DNA of 64,000 nt from Bacteroidota bacterium (GTDB lineage: Bacteria; Bacteroidota; JABWAT01). The first letter of the stretch is position 1, and each line of letters begins with the position of its first letter. The notes beneath the pieces are model-generated. The model was not told the origin of the DNA. It did not search any database and was given only the letters and a program-made list of their open reading frames with translations. The stretch lies in NCBI GenBank assembly GCA_017303995.1, contig JAFLBE010000025.1:1-64000 (forward strand), read 5' to 3'. This document shows positions 15,959 through 25,443 of the stretch, piece after piece. The position numbers and the translations under genes are program-made.

Positions 15959-16599
15959 GAGCGGGAATATTTCGATTCGATATCTCTGATTTTATTAACT
16001 CTGCCTTCATGACGGCCAGGTTCTGGAACTGATTTGAGAAATGCCAGAATAACTGATTTACAGGTCTCTGAACCCAATGCCTTCGAACCGAGTGTAAGTA
16101 CATTTGCATGATTATGCTGACGGGCATTCCGGGCAGTAAATTCATTGTAACAGCAGGCGGCCAGAATTCCAGGCATTTTATTTAATGCCATTGCTGAACC
16201 GATTCCGGCACCATCAATCATAATTCCAATAGAGGACGAATTTTGTTTTACTTTTAACCCGACGGCAAAAGCAAAATCAGGATAATCAACTGCTGCCTCA
16301 GAAGTTGTTCCGACATCCTCAACCTGATAACCAAGCGAACCCAGCCACGGAATTAATTCAGTTTTCAAAGCAAATCCTCCATGATCGGCGCCAATCATAA
16401 TTGTTTTAATTTCCTGAGTGACCTGAGTTGCAACCATTGAAACCGGGGTGGCAGCTTGTTCATCAACAAATTTCACTTGCTTTTCTTTTGCTGTATCACG
16501 GGCAAGCGAAGTAATCAGGGCATTTTTCGGCACGGGAAGAATTTTTGTTCCGGTTGCAGCCTTAAGAACATCTTTTTCGGTAATCAGTCGTTTTTTCAT
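15955..16599 (-). CDS. rpiB: Ribose-5-phosphate isomerase B with N-terminal extension
   Basis: Interconverts ribose-5-phosphate and ribulose-5-phosphate. The RpiB/LacAB core begins at about residue 66: IMIGADHGGFALKTELIPWL, VEDVGTTSEAAVDYPDFA, GIMIDGAGIGSAMALNKMPG, then AACCYNEFTARNARQHNHAN and VLTLGSKALG. In the substrate loop the usual catalytic Cys/Thr of family members corresponds to the IDGAG region, where Asp replaces Cys (typical is CGTG); this may alter activity. Residues 1-50 (LITEKDVLKAATGTKILP ... ITSLARDTAKEKQVKF) are an extra module also found at the end of the neighbouring protein. Overlaps the TldD-like gene by 4 bases. Confidence 0.85.
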   Translation of the reverse strand: MKKRLITEKDVLKAATGTKILPVPKNALITSLARDTAKEKQVKFVDEQAATPVSMVATQVTQEIKTIMIGADHGGFALKTELIPWLGSLGYQVEDVGTTSEAAVDYPDFAFAVGLKVKQNSSSIGIMIDGAGIGSAMALNKMPGILAACCYNEFTARNARQHNHANVLTLGSKALGSETCKSVILAFLKSVPEPGRHEGRVNKIRDIESKYSRS

Positions 16600-18002
16600 A
16601 CAGGTAATCCGATCACACGTAATTTTTCAAGTAAAACAGAAGGTCCGCCAACCGAGACCGGAACTCTCTGACCTTTTTTGTCACAAAATCCGGTAGAAGT
16701 TTCAAGATAAAAATCATTTCCGACACCAACAACTTTTTCAAGGGTATCCTGAATCTTTCCGACAATTTGCAGGTTATTTACCGGATGTACCCGTTTCCCA
16801 TTTTTTATCAGATATCCGTGAAGGATTTCAAATTTGAAATCACCAGTTTCTGAATTCACGATACCGTTTCCCGAATCGGTAACTTCAATTCCTTCTCTGA
16901 TCTGACTTAAAAGCTGACGTCTCGTTGAGTCGCCGGAAGCAACAATGGTATTGGTCATTCGTGTTTGGACGGGTGAATCAAATCCTGACCGGCGACCGTT
17001 TCCGGTTGGAGTAATTCCCAATCGACCGGCTGATTTTTTATCAGCAAGAAGAGAGTTAAACCTTCCTTTTTCAATCAGAACTTTTCTAAAAGCGGGGGTT
17101 CCTTCATCATCAAAACCCAATGTCCCCCGGCCTCCGGCAATTAATCCATCATCAAAAATATTTAAAAGTTCACTTCCGATTTTATTCCTGATCAAAGAAA
17201 AGGATTCTGAGTCGTTGTCGGCTTCAAAGGCATGCCCGATAATTTCATGAAAGAACATCATACCCCATCCTGACGGAAGTAAAATATCATAAAATCCATT
17301 TTCTATCGGAAGGGATCGGGATGCAAGTTCAACTTTTCTCCATGCATATAAAACCGACATGTACGGATCAGAGATCAAACTGCCAGATTCTGCGTCCCGT
17401 TCGCCAAGACGTGAACTACCGGTAAAAAGCCTCCCTTTTTCCTGCAGATAAACGGTACACATCCAGTCAGAAAAGTGTTCTTCCCTGAAAAAACCCGGCG
17501 CTTCACTTCCAATTCCAAAAACCAATCTGCGCTCTCCGTGAACATGAAATGCAACGTCAATGATCGCTTTTGACTGTTGCCTGACCCAGTCATTGCACCG
17601 GTAAAGCATTTCCATGATTTCGGAAGGATCTTCAGGCAGATCAGGTCCCGCTTTAACATGATTATGCTTAAGTCCACCGGCATTTTTATCGAAAGCCGCC
17701 GATCGAAGATTGAGTAAAGAAGAAAGAGAGTCTTTTGAAAAAGGAAGGATTAGTTCATCGGAAGTTGAATCCTCGGAAAGTGATAACCCGGCAGTGAAAT
17801 CCGGATCATGAAGGGTTGCTTTGCCGGATTGAAAGGTAATTTGCCGGTTAAACTTCAGTTCACCAAAAAGAAACTGTTCAGAAAATGAGCAGGCAGCTAA
17901 ACGGGATGAAAGTTCAGGAGTAAACCAGGAAGGAAATAAACCGTCAGGCGGGACGAAATGAAGATCTGGCCGGAAATAATCCGGAAGGTCAGGCTTCTTC
18001 AT
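16596..18002 (-). CDS. TldD/PmbA-family metalloprotease-like protein
   Basis: 468 residues. TldD/TldE proteins form a heterodimeric zinc protease that degrades unfolded or natural-product peptides. The HExxxH zinc motif is present ([15 protein letters not shown], about residues 245-259), followed by [20 protein letters not shown] and the [16 protein letters not shown] segment. The N-terminal ~220 residues are more divergent than in E. coli TldD. No TldE/PmbA partner gene is next to it. Its ATG lies inside the end of ribBA, and its end overlaps rpiB, so yajC-ribBA-tldD-rpiB-pduL-like form one tightly coupled operon. Confidence 0.88.
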   Translation of the reverse strand: MKKPDLPDYFRPDLHFVPPDGLFPSWFTPELSSRLAACSFSEQFLFGELKFNRQITFQSGKATLHDPDFTAGLSLSEDSTSDELILPFSKDSLSSLLNLRSAAFDKNAGGLKHNHVKAGPDLPEDPSEIMEMLYRCNDWVRQQSKAIIDVAFHVHGERRLVFGIGSEAPGFFREEHFSDWMCTVYLQEKGRLFTGSSRLGERDAESGSLISDPYMSVLYAWRKVELASRSLPIENGFYDILLPSGWGMMFFHEIIGHAFEADNDSESFSLIRNKIGSELLNIFDDGLIAGGRGTLGFDDEGTPAFRKVLIEKGRFNSLLADKKSAGRLGITPTGNGRRSGFDSPVQTRMTNTIVASGDSTRRQLLSQIREGIEVTDSGNGIVNSETGDFKFEILHGYLIKNGKRVHPVNNLQIVGKIQDTLEKVVGVGNDFYLETSTGFCDKKGQRVPVSVGGPSVLLEKLRVIGLPV

Positions 18003-19260
18003 CCCCTATCAGAGAATCGAAAATGGATGCATCGTGATTGGCAGAATTTTCAGAACCCAGAATAGCGTGCGACATTTTATCCCGTTTGGTTTCGAGATAT
18101 TTCTGGTTGACTGAATTTGGTTCTATTTCAAGCGGAACCCGTTCAATTACTTCAAGACCATAACCGTTAAGCCCGACAATTTTCTTTGGATTATTGGTCA
18201 TAAGCCGCATGGTTTTAACACCAAGATCGCAAAGAATCTGGGCACCGATGCCGTAATCACGCAAATCAGGTTTAAAACCAAGTTCAAGATTGGCTTCAAC
18301 GGTATCTTTGCCCTGATCCTGAAGCACATAAGCCTTCAGTTTATTGATGAGGCCAATTCCCCGCCCTTCCTGACGCATATAGAGTACAATGCCCCGACCG
18401 GCTTTTGATACCTGACGCATGGCAGCTTCGAGCTGTTCACCACAATCACACCGTTGAGAACCGAAAACATCACCGGTGAGACATTCAGAGTGAACACGAA
18501 CCAAAACCGGCTCGCCATTGGCAACGTCACCTTTAACCAGAGCAATGTGAGTTTTTCCGTCAACCAGACTGTCATAAGCCACAATAGTAAACTCACCAAA
18601 ACGAGTTGGAAGGCTCACTTCGGCAGCACGGGAAATCAATTTGGTTTTTTGCAACCGGAAGGCGATGAGATCTTTAATAGTAATGATTTTAAGCGAAAAA
18701 CGTTCAGCCACTTTGATGAGGTTCGGAAGCCGGGCCATCGAGCCATCGTCGTTCATGATTTCACAAATAATTCCGGCAGGGAAACAGCCTGCAAGCCGGG
18801 CAAGATCAACACTTGCTTCTGTATGTCCGGCACGGCGGATAGAACCACCATCTGCAGCAATAAGCGGGAAAATATGTCCGGGACGGGTAAAGTCGTCAGC
18901 ACCTTTTTCAGTGTTTACAATTGCCTGAATCGTTTTTGAACGGTCAGAAGCAGAAATACCTGTTGTAACTCCATCGTGTTTGTAATCAATTGAAATGGTA
19001 AACGGAGTTCCGTATTTGGAATCGTTTTTTGGCACCATGAGTTCAAGATTCAGCTGGGTTGCCCGTTCACGTGTAATCGGAACACAGATCAGTCCACGGC
19101 CATAAGTGGCCATGAAGTTGATCATTTCCGGAGTCGCAAACTGGGCAGCAGCTACGAAATCGCCCTCGTTCTCCCGGTCTTCATCATCTACGACGATGAT
19201 TACTTTTCCTGACTGGATATCTTCAAGGGCTGATTCGATGGAGTCAAACGGGTGAGACAT
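17989..19260 (-). CDS. ribBA: Bifunctional DHBP synthase / GTP cyclohydrolase II
   Basis: Makes both precursors of riboflavin: 3,4-dihydroxy-2-butanone 4-phosphate from ribulose-5-phosphate and the pyrimidine from GTP. N-terminal RibB domain (to ~200): [55 protein letters not shown] and [15 protein letters not shown]-terminal RibA domain: [20 protein letters not shown] (zinc cysteines), [28 protein letters not shown] and [12 protein letters not shown]. Full-length at 423 residues. RpiB downstream makes or consumes ribulose-5-phosphate, the RibB substrate, which may explain the pairing. No FMN riboswitch is visible upstream; yajC precedes directly. Confidence 0.97.
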   Translation of the reverse strand: MSHPFDSIESALEDIQSGKVIIVVDDEDRENEGDFVAAAQFATPEMINFMATYGRGLICVPITRERATQLNLELMVPKNDSKYGTPFTISIDYKHDGVTTGISASDRSKTIQAIVNTEKGADDFTRPGHIFPLIAADGGSIRRAGHTEASVDLARLAGCFPAGIICEIMNDDGSMARLPNLIKVAERFSLKIITIKDLIAFRLQKTKLISRAAEVSLPTRFGEFTIVAYDSLVDGKTHIALVKGDVANGEPVLVRVHSECLTGDVFGSQRCDCGEQLEAAMRQVSKAGRGIVLYMRQEGRGIGLINKLKAYVLQDQGKDTVEANLELGFKPDLRDYGIGAQILCDLGVKTMRLMTNNPKKIVGLNGYGLEVIERVPLEIEPNSVNQKYLETKRDKMSHAILGSENSANHDASIFDSLIGDEEA

Positions 19261-19586
19261 TATTTCACTTCAGTAGATTTAACAACTGTTCCGATTGCAG
19301 ATTTGTCATATTTAATTCTGACGTTTTCAGCAAGTTTTAAAATGACAACATTATCTTCAACGGCATCCACAACACCGTGTGCGCCACCGGTTGTGATGAT
19401 TTTGTCACCTTTCTGAAGGTTTTTGATCATGAGTTCACGTTCGTTTTGTTTCTTTTTCTGAGGGCGGATCATGAAAAAGTAAAAGACCACAAAAATCAAA
19501 ACGATTGGAAGTAAATTGGCGATCAGACTTCCTGTGGTGCTTTGTCCGGGTGCGGGAGGTGCAAATAATAAAAGGGTAGTAAGCAT
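19260..19586 (-). CDS. yajC: Preprotein translocase subunit YajC
   Basis: Small membrane protein of the SecDF-YajC accessory complex. One hydrophobic segment ([20 protein letters not shown]), immediately followed by [58 protein letters not shown] in pieces, i.e. the RPQ-K-KE and GD-ITxGG-G signatures of the family. 108 residues. An extra N-terminal hydrophobic stretch ([15 protein letters not shown]) may be a signal-like extension. Its stop overlaps the ribBA start (TAATG), so it leads the operon; 19587-19844 upstream is gene-free. Confidence 0.93.
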   Translation of the reverse strand: MLTTLLLFAPPAPGQSTTGSLIANLLPIVLIFVVFYFFMIRPQKKKQNERELMIKNLQKGDKIITTGGAHGVVDAVEDNVVILKLAENVRIKYDKSAIGTVVKSTEVK

Positions 19587-19844
19587 AAATCCTCAGTTAA
19601 ATTGTAGACTGTATGAACAAAATGAATCCGGCTAAGGTTCTGCCGAACTGCAAAATTAAGAAAGTAGCAGGTTGAATCCCAATCAGAACACAAATAACTG
19701 TGGAAAGGGCTTTCCTTTCAGGTCATTTTATATTGGAAATAAATTAATTTTTCAGCCCAATCTCCCTCTCCCTTGACTTTATTTGACATAATATTGACAT
19801 TGAAAGCGCTTCTGTAACAACCAACAACATGAAAGAGGAAAAAT

Positions 19845-22031
19845 ATGAGAACGTGGTTATTGTCTGTTTTATTGGTACTGGGATTTGCAGGTTCTGCAAG
19901 TGCTCAGGTCTATGATTTGTGGCTTTTCGACGGTATTAACGTCGCCGGGAATGCATCTAGTGGAGTAGCTGTCACCCCTAAGGGTATTGGTGATCTTAGT
20001 AGTGCAACTGTAACAGCTGTGACGACCACAACCAATGCAGGTTATATTTATCGCCAAACTGACTGGTCAAACAAATGGACCAATGCCACCAACGTGGTTA
20101 ATACTGCCATGACGTTTTCAAGTGCAGGTGGTAATGCTCCTGATGCACGTTTCAGCGTAACCTTGGATAAACATTATACATTCAACGTTCCAACTTCACC
20201 TGTAGTTAATGACTTAGCTGCCGAATTTGCCATTCTTGAAACTTCCGGTGCACCAACTTCCATTTCAAGTCTGACCCGGAATTTCCCAACACCAACTCCA
20301 TCAAACATGGTTGAGATCACGGTTACCCTTGCTGCTTCACCTGGTGTAGACGAGCTGGTTTATGTCATCTATTCAACTGATGCCTGGAGTACCTATACCG
20401 CGGCAGCTGTTTTTATGGAAGGTAATGTTGGATTTTCCAATATTCCCGCCCAAACCCTGGGAACAACGGTATCTTATTATGCCATGACTTCACCGGTAGC
20501 TTCTGGTTCATGGGGAACATCAAAAGATGTTCTAACTTTGAGACTTAACAACAATGGCGGACTAAATTACAGCTACACTGTCAGTGCCGGACCCGATGAA
20601 ACCAACCCAACAGACGTTTCTGATCTTAGTGCAACTGCTGATGAAAACCTGAATAAAATTGTACTCACCTGGTCACCGGTGACAGAAGCCAATTTTGAAA
20701 CCTACGAAATTTACTATAACACCACGGGTGAAGTTTCTACCAGCGATACCAAAATCGACAAAACAACACTTCCTTCACTCGGTTCAATTGCTACCAGTAC
20801 AGCTACCATTTCAGGTCTTGATTGGGGCACCACTTACTTTTTCACAATCAGAGGAGTTGACGTTTCCGCCAATGCAGGTACACTTTCAAATGAAGTCAGT
20901 GCCTCAACAATTGCTGAACCAATCGTTCTCATGGATGGAACATTTGATGGAGAAGGTAAATGGGGATCACCTGTTGCAACTGCTGATCAGGTTGCCGGGT
21001 GGTTTGATGTGAATGCTAAGAAACTTTACATCACCTATGATGCAACCTATGTTTACTTTGCTGTAGAAGTTACCTATTCCTCATGGCAAAAATGGGTATT
21101 CCTCATTAACACAATCCCGGGTGCCGGTGGTTCTGTTACTGCTGCAAATGATGCCACAACTTATGGTCATGCCCAATTACCTGATTTTGCAATTGTACAA
21201 AATGGTGTAAATGCAACCTTGAAAGTATGGAACGGAAGTGCCTGGGAAGATCATGCAACTTCATTAACTGCAGGTGTATGGACTGGTTTTTCAACAAGCT
21301 ATGTTGAAGTCAGAATCCTGAAATCCATGCTGAATGATGTTTCACCTGGTGATGTTCAGTTTTATATTTCTGGTAATACCCCTGGTGAACACAGTTCATT
21401 CGATTCTGTTCCAGATGATTTGGTAATGACCAGCTGGAACAACCCGCTAACCTTATCAAACTATGCAACATCCGTTACCCTTCCTGTTGAACTGGTTTCC
21501 TTCACCGGAAAAATGGTTAACGGAAATGTTCTTCTTAGCTGGTCAACAGCTTCTGAAAAGAACAACTACGGTTTTGAAGTTGAGAAAAATCTTGGAAACG
21601 GTTGGAATAAAGTTGGATTTGTTGCCGGAAACGGAACTACAACTGAAGCCAAATCCTATTCCTTCTCAGATTCAAAAGTCAGCGATAAAGCTACCTATCG
21701 CCTGAAACAATTGGATCTTGACGGAACCACTTCCTATTCAGCTTCAATCGAAGTATTCTCTGGAGTTGCTGAATCTTTCGAATTAAAAGGAAACTATCCG
21801 AATCCTTTCAACCCATCAACGGTGATCGAGTTTTCGCTTCCTTCTGCAGGAACTGTTGAGTTTGCAGTGTTTAACACTTTAGGACAACTTGTTTCTTCAT
21901 CAAAAGTGAACGGAATCAGCGGTCTCAATCAGCTTCCATTTAAAGCTGACGGTCTTTCTTCAGGTGTTTATTTCTACCAATTAACTTTCAACGGAAAATC
22001 GGTAACCAAAACAATGAGCTTCCTGAAATAA
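19845..22031 (+). CDS. Secreted protein with FN3 domain and YPNPFNP sorting tail (A)
   Basis: 728 residues, exported and probably cell-surface. Sec signal peptide (LLSVLLVLGFAGSASA, then QVYDLW). Residues ~130-245 form a beta domain (VEITVTLAASPGVDELVYVIYSTDAWS ... TTVSYYAMTSPV, in parts) also present in the genes at 22196 and 25989. A fibronectin type III domain follows at ~255-345 (VSDLSATADENLNKIVLTW), then a carbohydrate- or sugar-binding-like region ~355-545. The C-terminus, from about 651, is the sorting module YPNPFNPSTVIEFSLP ... GVYFYQLTFNGKS. A close paralogue is the next gene. AGAGG precedes the ATG. Substrate unknown. Confidence 0.85.
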   Translation: MRTWLLSVLLVLGFAGSASAQVYDLWLFDGINVAGNASSGVAVTPKGIGDLSSATVTAVTTTTNAGYIYRQTDWSNKWTNATNVVNTAMTFSSAGGNAPDARFSVTLDKHYTFNVPTSPVVNDLAAEFAILETSGAPTSISSLTRNFPTPTPSNMVEITVTLAASPGVDELVYVIYSTDAWSTYTAAAVFMEGNVGFSNIPAQTLGTTVSYYAMTSPVASGSWGTSKDVLTLRLNNNGGLNYSYTVSAGPDETNPTDVSDLSATADENLNKIVLTWSPVTEANFETYEIYYNTTGEVSTSDTKIDKTTLPSLGSIATSTATISGLDWGTTYFFTIRGVDVSANAGTLSNEVSASTIAEPIVLMDGTFDGEGKWGSPVATADQVAGWFDVNAKKLYITYDATYVYFAVEVTYSSWQKWVFLINTIPGAGGSVTAANDATTYGHAQLPDFAIVQNGVNATLKVWNGSAWEDHATSLTAGVWTGFSTSYVEVRILKSMLNDVSPGDVQFYISGNTPGEHSSFDSVPDDLVMTSWNNPLTLSNYATSVTLPVELVSFTGKMVNGNVLLSWSTASEKNNYGFEVEKNLGNGWNKVGFVAGNGTTTEAKSYSFSDSKVSDKATYRLKQLDLDGTTSYSASIEVFSGVAESFELKGNYPNPFNPSTVIEFSLPSAGTVEFAVFNTLGQLVSSSKVNGISGLNQLPFKADGLSSGVYFYQLTFNGKSVTKTMSFLK

Positions 22032-22050
22032 GGGTTTGTTTTTTGGTTTT

Positions 22051-22083
22051 AAAAAAGCCCGTCATCCGACGGGCTTTTTTTTT
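22051..22083 (+). terminator. Rho-independent terminator
   Basis: AGCCCGTC-ATCC-GACGGGCT stem followed by nine or more T, directly after the 19845-22031 gene. Confidence 0.92.
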
Positions 22084-22195
22084 ATGAGTCATTTCCCATT
22101 TAATTCCTGATTTTTTTGTATTTATCTGCCCGATTTTCTTTTTTTTTATTATTTTTACCTCAAACGTCCCCCAAATTAATGATGACGAGGAAGCA

Positions 22196-24466
22196 ATGAA
22201 AACACGTTTATTTTCCATTTTCTTTCTGCTGGGTTTTACCCTTGCCGCAGAAGCACAAGTTTATGATTTATGGTTGTTTGATGGAATCAATGTTGCTGGT
22301 GGTCCTACTGCAGGCGTTTCTGTCAGTCCTAAGGGATTTGCCGGATTAAGCTCCGCAACAGTAACTGCCGTTTCAACCACAAGTAACGCCGGTTATATTT
22401 ACCGTCAAACTGACTGGTCAAACAAATGGACGAATGGAACCAATGTCGTTAATACTGCGATGACATTTTCAAGCGCAGGTGGTGGAGGTTCACCTGACGG
22501 TCGCTTTAGTGTTACTCTCGGGAAATTTTACACCTTTAATGTTCCAACAATTCCCCTTGTCGGAAACACAACCCAACCTTTTTCCATCCTGGAAACTGCA
22601 GGGGCACCTGTTTCAATCAGCAGTGTTGCCCGGGATATCATTTCCCCTGCTCCAACCGATGCACCCTTAATTACAGTAAACCTGAGCGCTGCACCCGGTG
22701 CAGATCAGTTTGTTTATCTCAGATACACAACAGATGCCTGGAGTACAAGTACCCCTCTTTTAGTCCCCATCACCGGAACTTCGGGTTCTGTTACGATTCC
22801 GGCTCAATCTGAGGGAACTGTCGTTTCGTATTATGCACTGACTACACCTGTTACTTCTTCTTCATGGGGCGCAAACATTGATGTACTGACCCTTAAAGCA
22901 AATAACAATGCCGGAACCAATTACAACTACACATCGGCCACAGCAGCAGATACGACCCCACCATCAACCATTTCAGATCTTACTGCCACTGCAGATGCTG
23001 ATCTGGCCAGAATCACCCTTTCCTGGACACCGGCAACGGAAGACAACTTTGATACTTATGAAATTTTCTACAATCTGACCGGTTCAGTTTCCGATGTCGA
23101 TTCCAAATTTGATAAAAACCAATTTATTGCACTGGGTACCCGTACATCCAATTCAGTAACACTTACCGGACTTTCATGGGGGAGCACCTATTATTTTAAA
23201 ATTCGTGGCGTTGATCAGGCAACCAACAAAGCAACTTTGTCGAATGAAGTGTCTGCATCTACTATAGCCGAACCTCTTATCATTATGGATGGTCTTTTTG
23301 ATGGTGAATCAAAATGGGGAGCGCCAGTTGCAATTGCTGACGGTGTTGCAGGTTGGTTTGACGTCAATGCAAAAAAAATGTACGTCACCCATGACGCCAA
23401 TTATGTATATTTGGGTGCTGAAGTTGATTATGCATCCTGGCAAAAATGGGTATTTTTAATCAACACAATTTCAGGAGCAGGGGGTTCGGTTTCTGCGGCC
23501 TCAGATGTTGCCACTTATGCGCATTCTCAGCTTCCAGATTTTGCAATCGTTCAGAACGGATTAAACGCCAACCTGAAAACTTGGGATGGAAGTGCCTGGG
23601 TTGATCATGCTACTTTACTTACAGAAGATGTATGGACAAAATTCACCACGACATTTGTTGAAGTCAGAATACTTCAATCCATGATCGGAAATGTAACCTC
23701 AGGTGATGTTCAGTTTTATATTTCCGGAAATAATGCAGGGGAGCACAGTTCATTTGATTCCGTTCCTGATGATTCTTCTATGGCCGCTTGGAATGATCCG
23801 CTTTCGCTTTCAAAATATGCGACTTCCGTTACGCTTCCAGTTGAGCTTGCATCTTTCACCGGAAAATGGATAAATGGAAATGTGTTGCTGAATTGGGCAA
23901 CAGCGACTGAGACGAATAACTTCGGATTTGAAATACAAAAAAGAATCGCGGAGCCTGAGGCTCTCGAAGGCTCTGCTTCGGGCATCTCAAACCAGGACCC
24001 TTCGAGAGCCTCAGGGTCCAGGTCAGAATGGGAGACAATTGGTTTTGTTGCCGGTAAAGGCACCACCACAGAAGCACAGTCTTATAGTTTTTCGTCACCT
24101 GTCACCAGTCCCCTGTCACCGGCGCTTTACCGTCTTAAACAGATTGATCTGGATGGAACTACGACCTTTAGTCAATCGATAGAAGTTTCTGGTGGAAATA
24201 AACCTGCTGTTTTCTCTACCCGTAATTATCCGAATCCGTTTAATCCATCGACAACCATTGAATTCACCCTTACCGAATCTCAACCGGTTCACTTCGAGTT
24301 GTTCAACATCATTGGGCAACGAATCATGAGTAAAAGACTTGGCAGGATGGATGCAGGACTTCACTCCTGGTCAATGGATGGATCTTTTCTTGCGAGTGGA
24401 TTTTATACCTACCGGTTAACGGCAGGAAATCAATCAACAACCCGAATGATTCAGTTAATCAGGTAA
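22196..24466 (+). CDS. Secreted protein with FN3 domain and YPNPFNP sorting tail (B)
   Basis: 756 residues, paralogue of the preceding gene along its whole length: same signal peptide end (EAQVYDLWLFDGINVAGG), same beta domain, FN3 domain at ~253-345, the W-QKWVFLINTI region, and a C-terminal YPNPFNPSTTIEFTL module. It differs by about 25 extra residues near 583-608 (AEPEALEGSASG ... DPSRASGSR), which are encoded by an inverted DNA repeat inserted in frame (see 23944-24021). Its own strong terminator follows, so each paralogue is a separate unit. Likely a surface protein; role unknown. Confidence 0.85.
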   Translation: MKTRLFSIFFLLGFTLAAEAQVYDLWLFDGINVAGGPTAGVSVSPKGFAGLSSATVTAVSTTSNAGYIYRQTDWSNKWTNGTNVVNTAMTFSSAGGGGSPDGRFSVTLGKFYTFNVPTIPLVGNTTQPFSILETAGAPVSISSVARDIISPAPTDAPLITVNLSAAPGADQFVYLRYTTDAWSTSTPLLVPITGTSGSVTIPAQSEGTVVSYYALTTPVTSSSWGANIDVLTLKANNNAGTNYNYTSATAADTTPPSTISDLTATADADLARITLSWTPATEDNFDTYEIFYNLTGSVSDVDSKFDKNQFIALGTRTSNSVTLTGLSWGSTYYFKIRGVDQATNKATLSNEVSASTIAEPLIIMDGLFDGESKWGAPVAIADGVAGWFDVNAKKMYVTHDANYVYLGAEVDYASWQKWVFLINTISGAGGSVSAASDVATYAHSQLPDFAIVQNGLNANLKTWDGSAWVDHATLLTEDVWTKFTTTFVEVRILQSMIGNVTSGDVQFYISGNNAGEHSSFDSVPDDSSMAAWNDPLSLSKYATSVTLPVELASFTGKWINGNVLLNWATATETNNFGFEIQKRIAEPEALEGSASGISNQDPSRASGSRSEWETIGFVAGKGTTTEAQSYSFSSPVTSPLSPALYRLKQIDLDGTTTFSQSIEVSGGNKPAVFSTRNYPNPFNPSTTIEFTLTESQPVHFELFNIIGQRIMSKRLGRMDAGLHSWSMDGSFLASGFYTYRLTAGNQSTTRMIQLIR
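23944..24021. repeat. Palindromic repeat inserted in frame inside a gene
   Basis: Arms of the type GAGCCTGAGGCTCTCGAAGG (about 23949-23968) and CCTTCGAGAGCCTCAGGGTC (about 23999-24018) are inverted relative to one another. The paralogue at 19845 lacks this DNA: there VEKNLGNGWNKVGF replaces IQKRIAEPEAL...SEWETIGF. The insertion keeps the frame and adds a Ser/Glu/Ala-rich loop. Confidence 0.85.
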
Positions 24467-24490
24467 GTTTTCCATTTTTGTATTTTTTGA

Positions 24491-24526
24491 AGCCAGTCCG
24501 GCCTTTGCCGGACTGGCTTTTTTTTT
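24491..24526 (+). terminator. Strong rho-independent terminator
   Basis: AGCCAGTCCGGC-CTTT-GCCGGACTGGCT, a 12-bp perfect stem, followed by a run of T. Confidence 0.95.
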
Positions 24527-24715
24527 GTTTTACCCGTGCTACCAATCCCGTGGTTCATCCCCGTTTCGTCCGAATGATATTTATCGTTTTTTTAAAAATT
24601 ATGTTTTCGGACGATGATAATTATCAATACTCATTATTCCACCGTGTTCGCACACGGGGCTATTCATATGAAACCCATCGCCTGACCGGTTTTAATTGCA
24701 CTAACAATTCACCAC

Positions 24716-24775
24716 TTATCATCCCGAAAGTGTTCGGGATCTTCACTTCGTTCGATTGACCATTATTTTTGTCAT
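24716..24775. repeat. Interspersed repeat, partner of 28177-28240
   Basis: Contains ATCCCGAAAGTGTTCGGGAT (a hairpin) followed by CTTCACTTCGTTCGATTGAC and CATTAT. Near-identical sequence lies at 28185-28235. The pair flanks the hsp20 genes and one secreted-protein gene. Confidence 0.8.
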
Positions 24776-24902
24776 TTATCTCCGACAACTTTTCCCTCCC
24801 TGTCAGCTTAAAACTGAAATTATTTCAGACGAAACTGATTTTTTTTCAGACAGGACTGAAAACTTTTCAGTCTCATCTGTCACTCTTTTCACACTCGGAT
24901 TT

Positions 24903-24918
24903 TGGCACACACTTTGAA
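24903..24918 (+). promoter_or_regulatory. Possible sigma-54-type promoter of hsp20 pair
   Basis: TGGCAC at 24903-24908 and TTTGA at 24913-24917 approximate the -24/-12 elements with the GG and the GC position 10 bases apart, but the -12 C is A. It lies about 45 bases before the first hsp20 ATG. Upstream (24826-24880) are repeated TTTTCAG/CTGAAA inverted motifs that could be operators. This is a weak motif match. Confidence 0.25.
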
Positions 24919-24962
24919 AAAGAAGATGTCAGAAACCTAAATTAAATGAAAGGATAAAAACA

Positions 24963-25403
24963 ATGTCACTTATCAGATTTAACCCCGCTTTTGACTTACT
25001 AAGAGCAGAAAAAGATATCAATCGTCTTTTCAATGAGCTGGCAAACCGTTCAGCCACACGTGAATCAAACTCAGTCTGGTCACCCCTTACCGATGTGATC
25101 GAAGAAAAGGATCAGTTTCTGCTTCATCTTGATCTGCCGGGTGTCAAACTGGACGATATTAAAATTCATGTTCAGGATGGAAAGTTAACCGTTTCAGGAG
25201 AAAGGAAACTCGAAACTGAAACCAAGGGAAAAAACTACCATCGGATTGAAAGGTCCTTCGGAAGTTACTTCCGTTCATTTGAACTGCCCAAAAACATCAA
25301 TCTTGATTCCATTCAGGCAGAACATAACAATGGACAGCTCACCATAACCCTGCCAAAAGCAGAGGAAGCAAAACCAAAAGAGATTACAATAAAAGTAAAG
25401 TAA
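24963..25403 (+). CDS. Small heat-shock protein, Hsp20 family (1)
   Basis: ATP-independent holdase chaperone. 146 residues: short N-terminal arm (LIRFNPAFDLLRAEKDINRLF), then the alpha-crystallin domain from about 42 (SPLTDVIEEKDQFLLHLDLPGVKLDDIKI) to the A-x-x-x-N-G-x-L signature (EHNNGQLTITLPKAE), and a C-terminal KPKEITIKV containing the I-x-I/V oligomerisation motif. AAGGA precedes the ATG at good spacing. Forty bases upstream of a second hsp20 gene with the same layout; they end at a shared terminator. Confidence 0.94.
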   Translation: MSLIRFNPAFDLLRAEKDINRLFNELANRSATRESNSVWSPLTDVIEEKDQFLLHLDLPGVKLDDIKIHVQDGKLTVSGERKLETETKGKNYHRIERSFGSYFRSFELPKNINLDSIQAEHNNGQLTITLPKAEEAKPKEITIKVK

Positions 25404-25443
25404 CCAAAAGCCAATAAACTCAATCAAAATCAAGGAGGACGCC

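Noticed and set aside
17989-19844. FMN riboswitch ahead of ribBA
   Set aside because: ribBA starts inside the yajC stop, and the 19587-19844 gap shows none of the conserved RFN stem sequences I could recognise.
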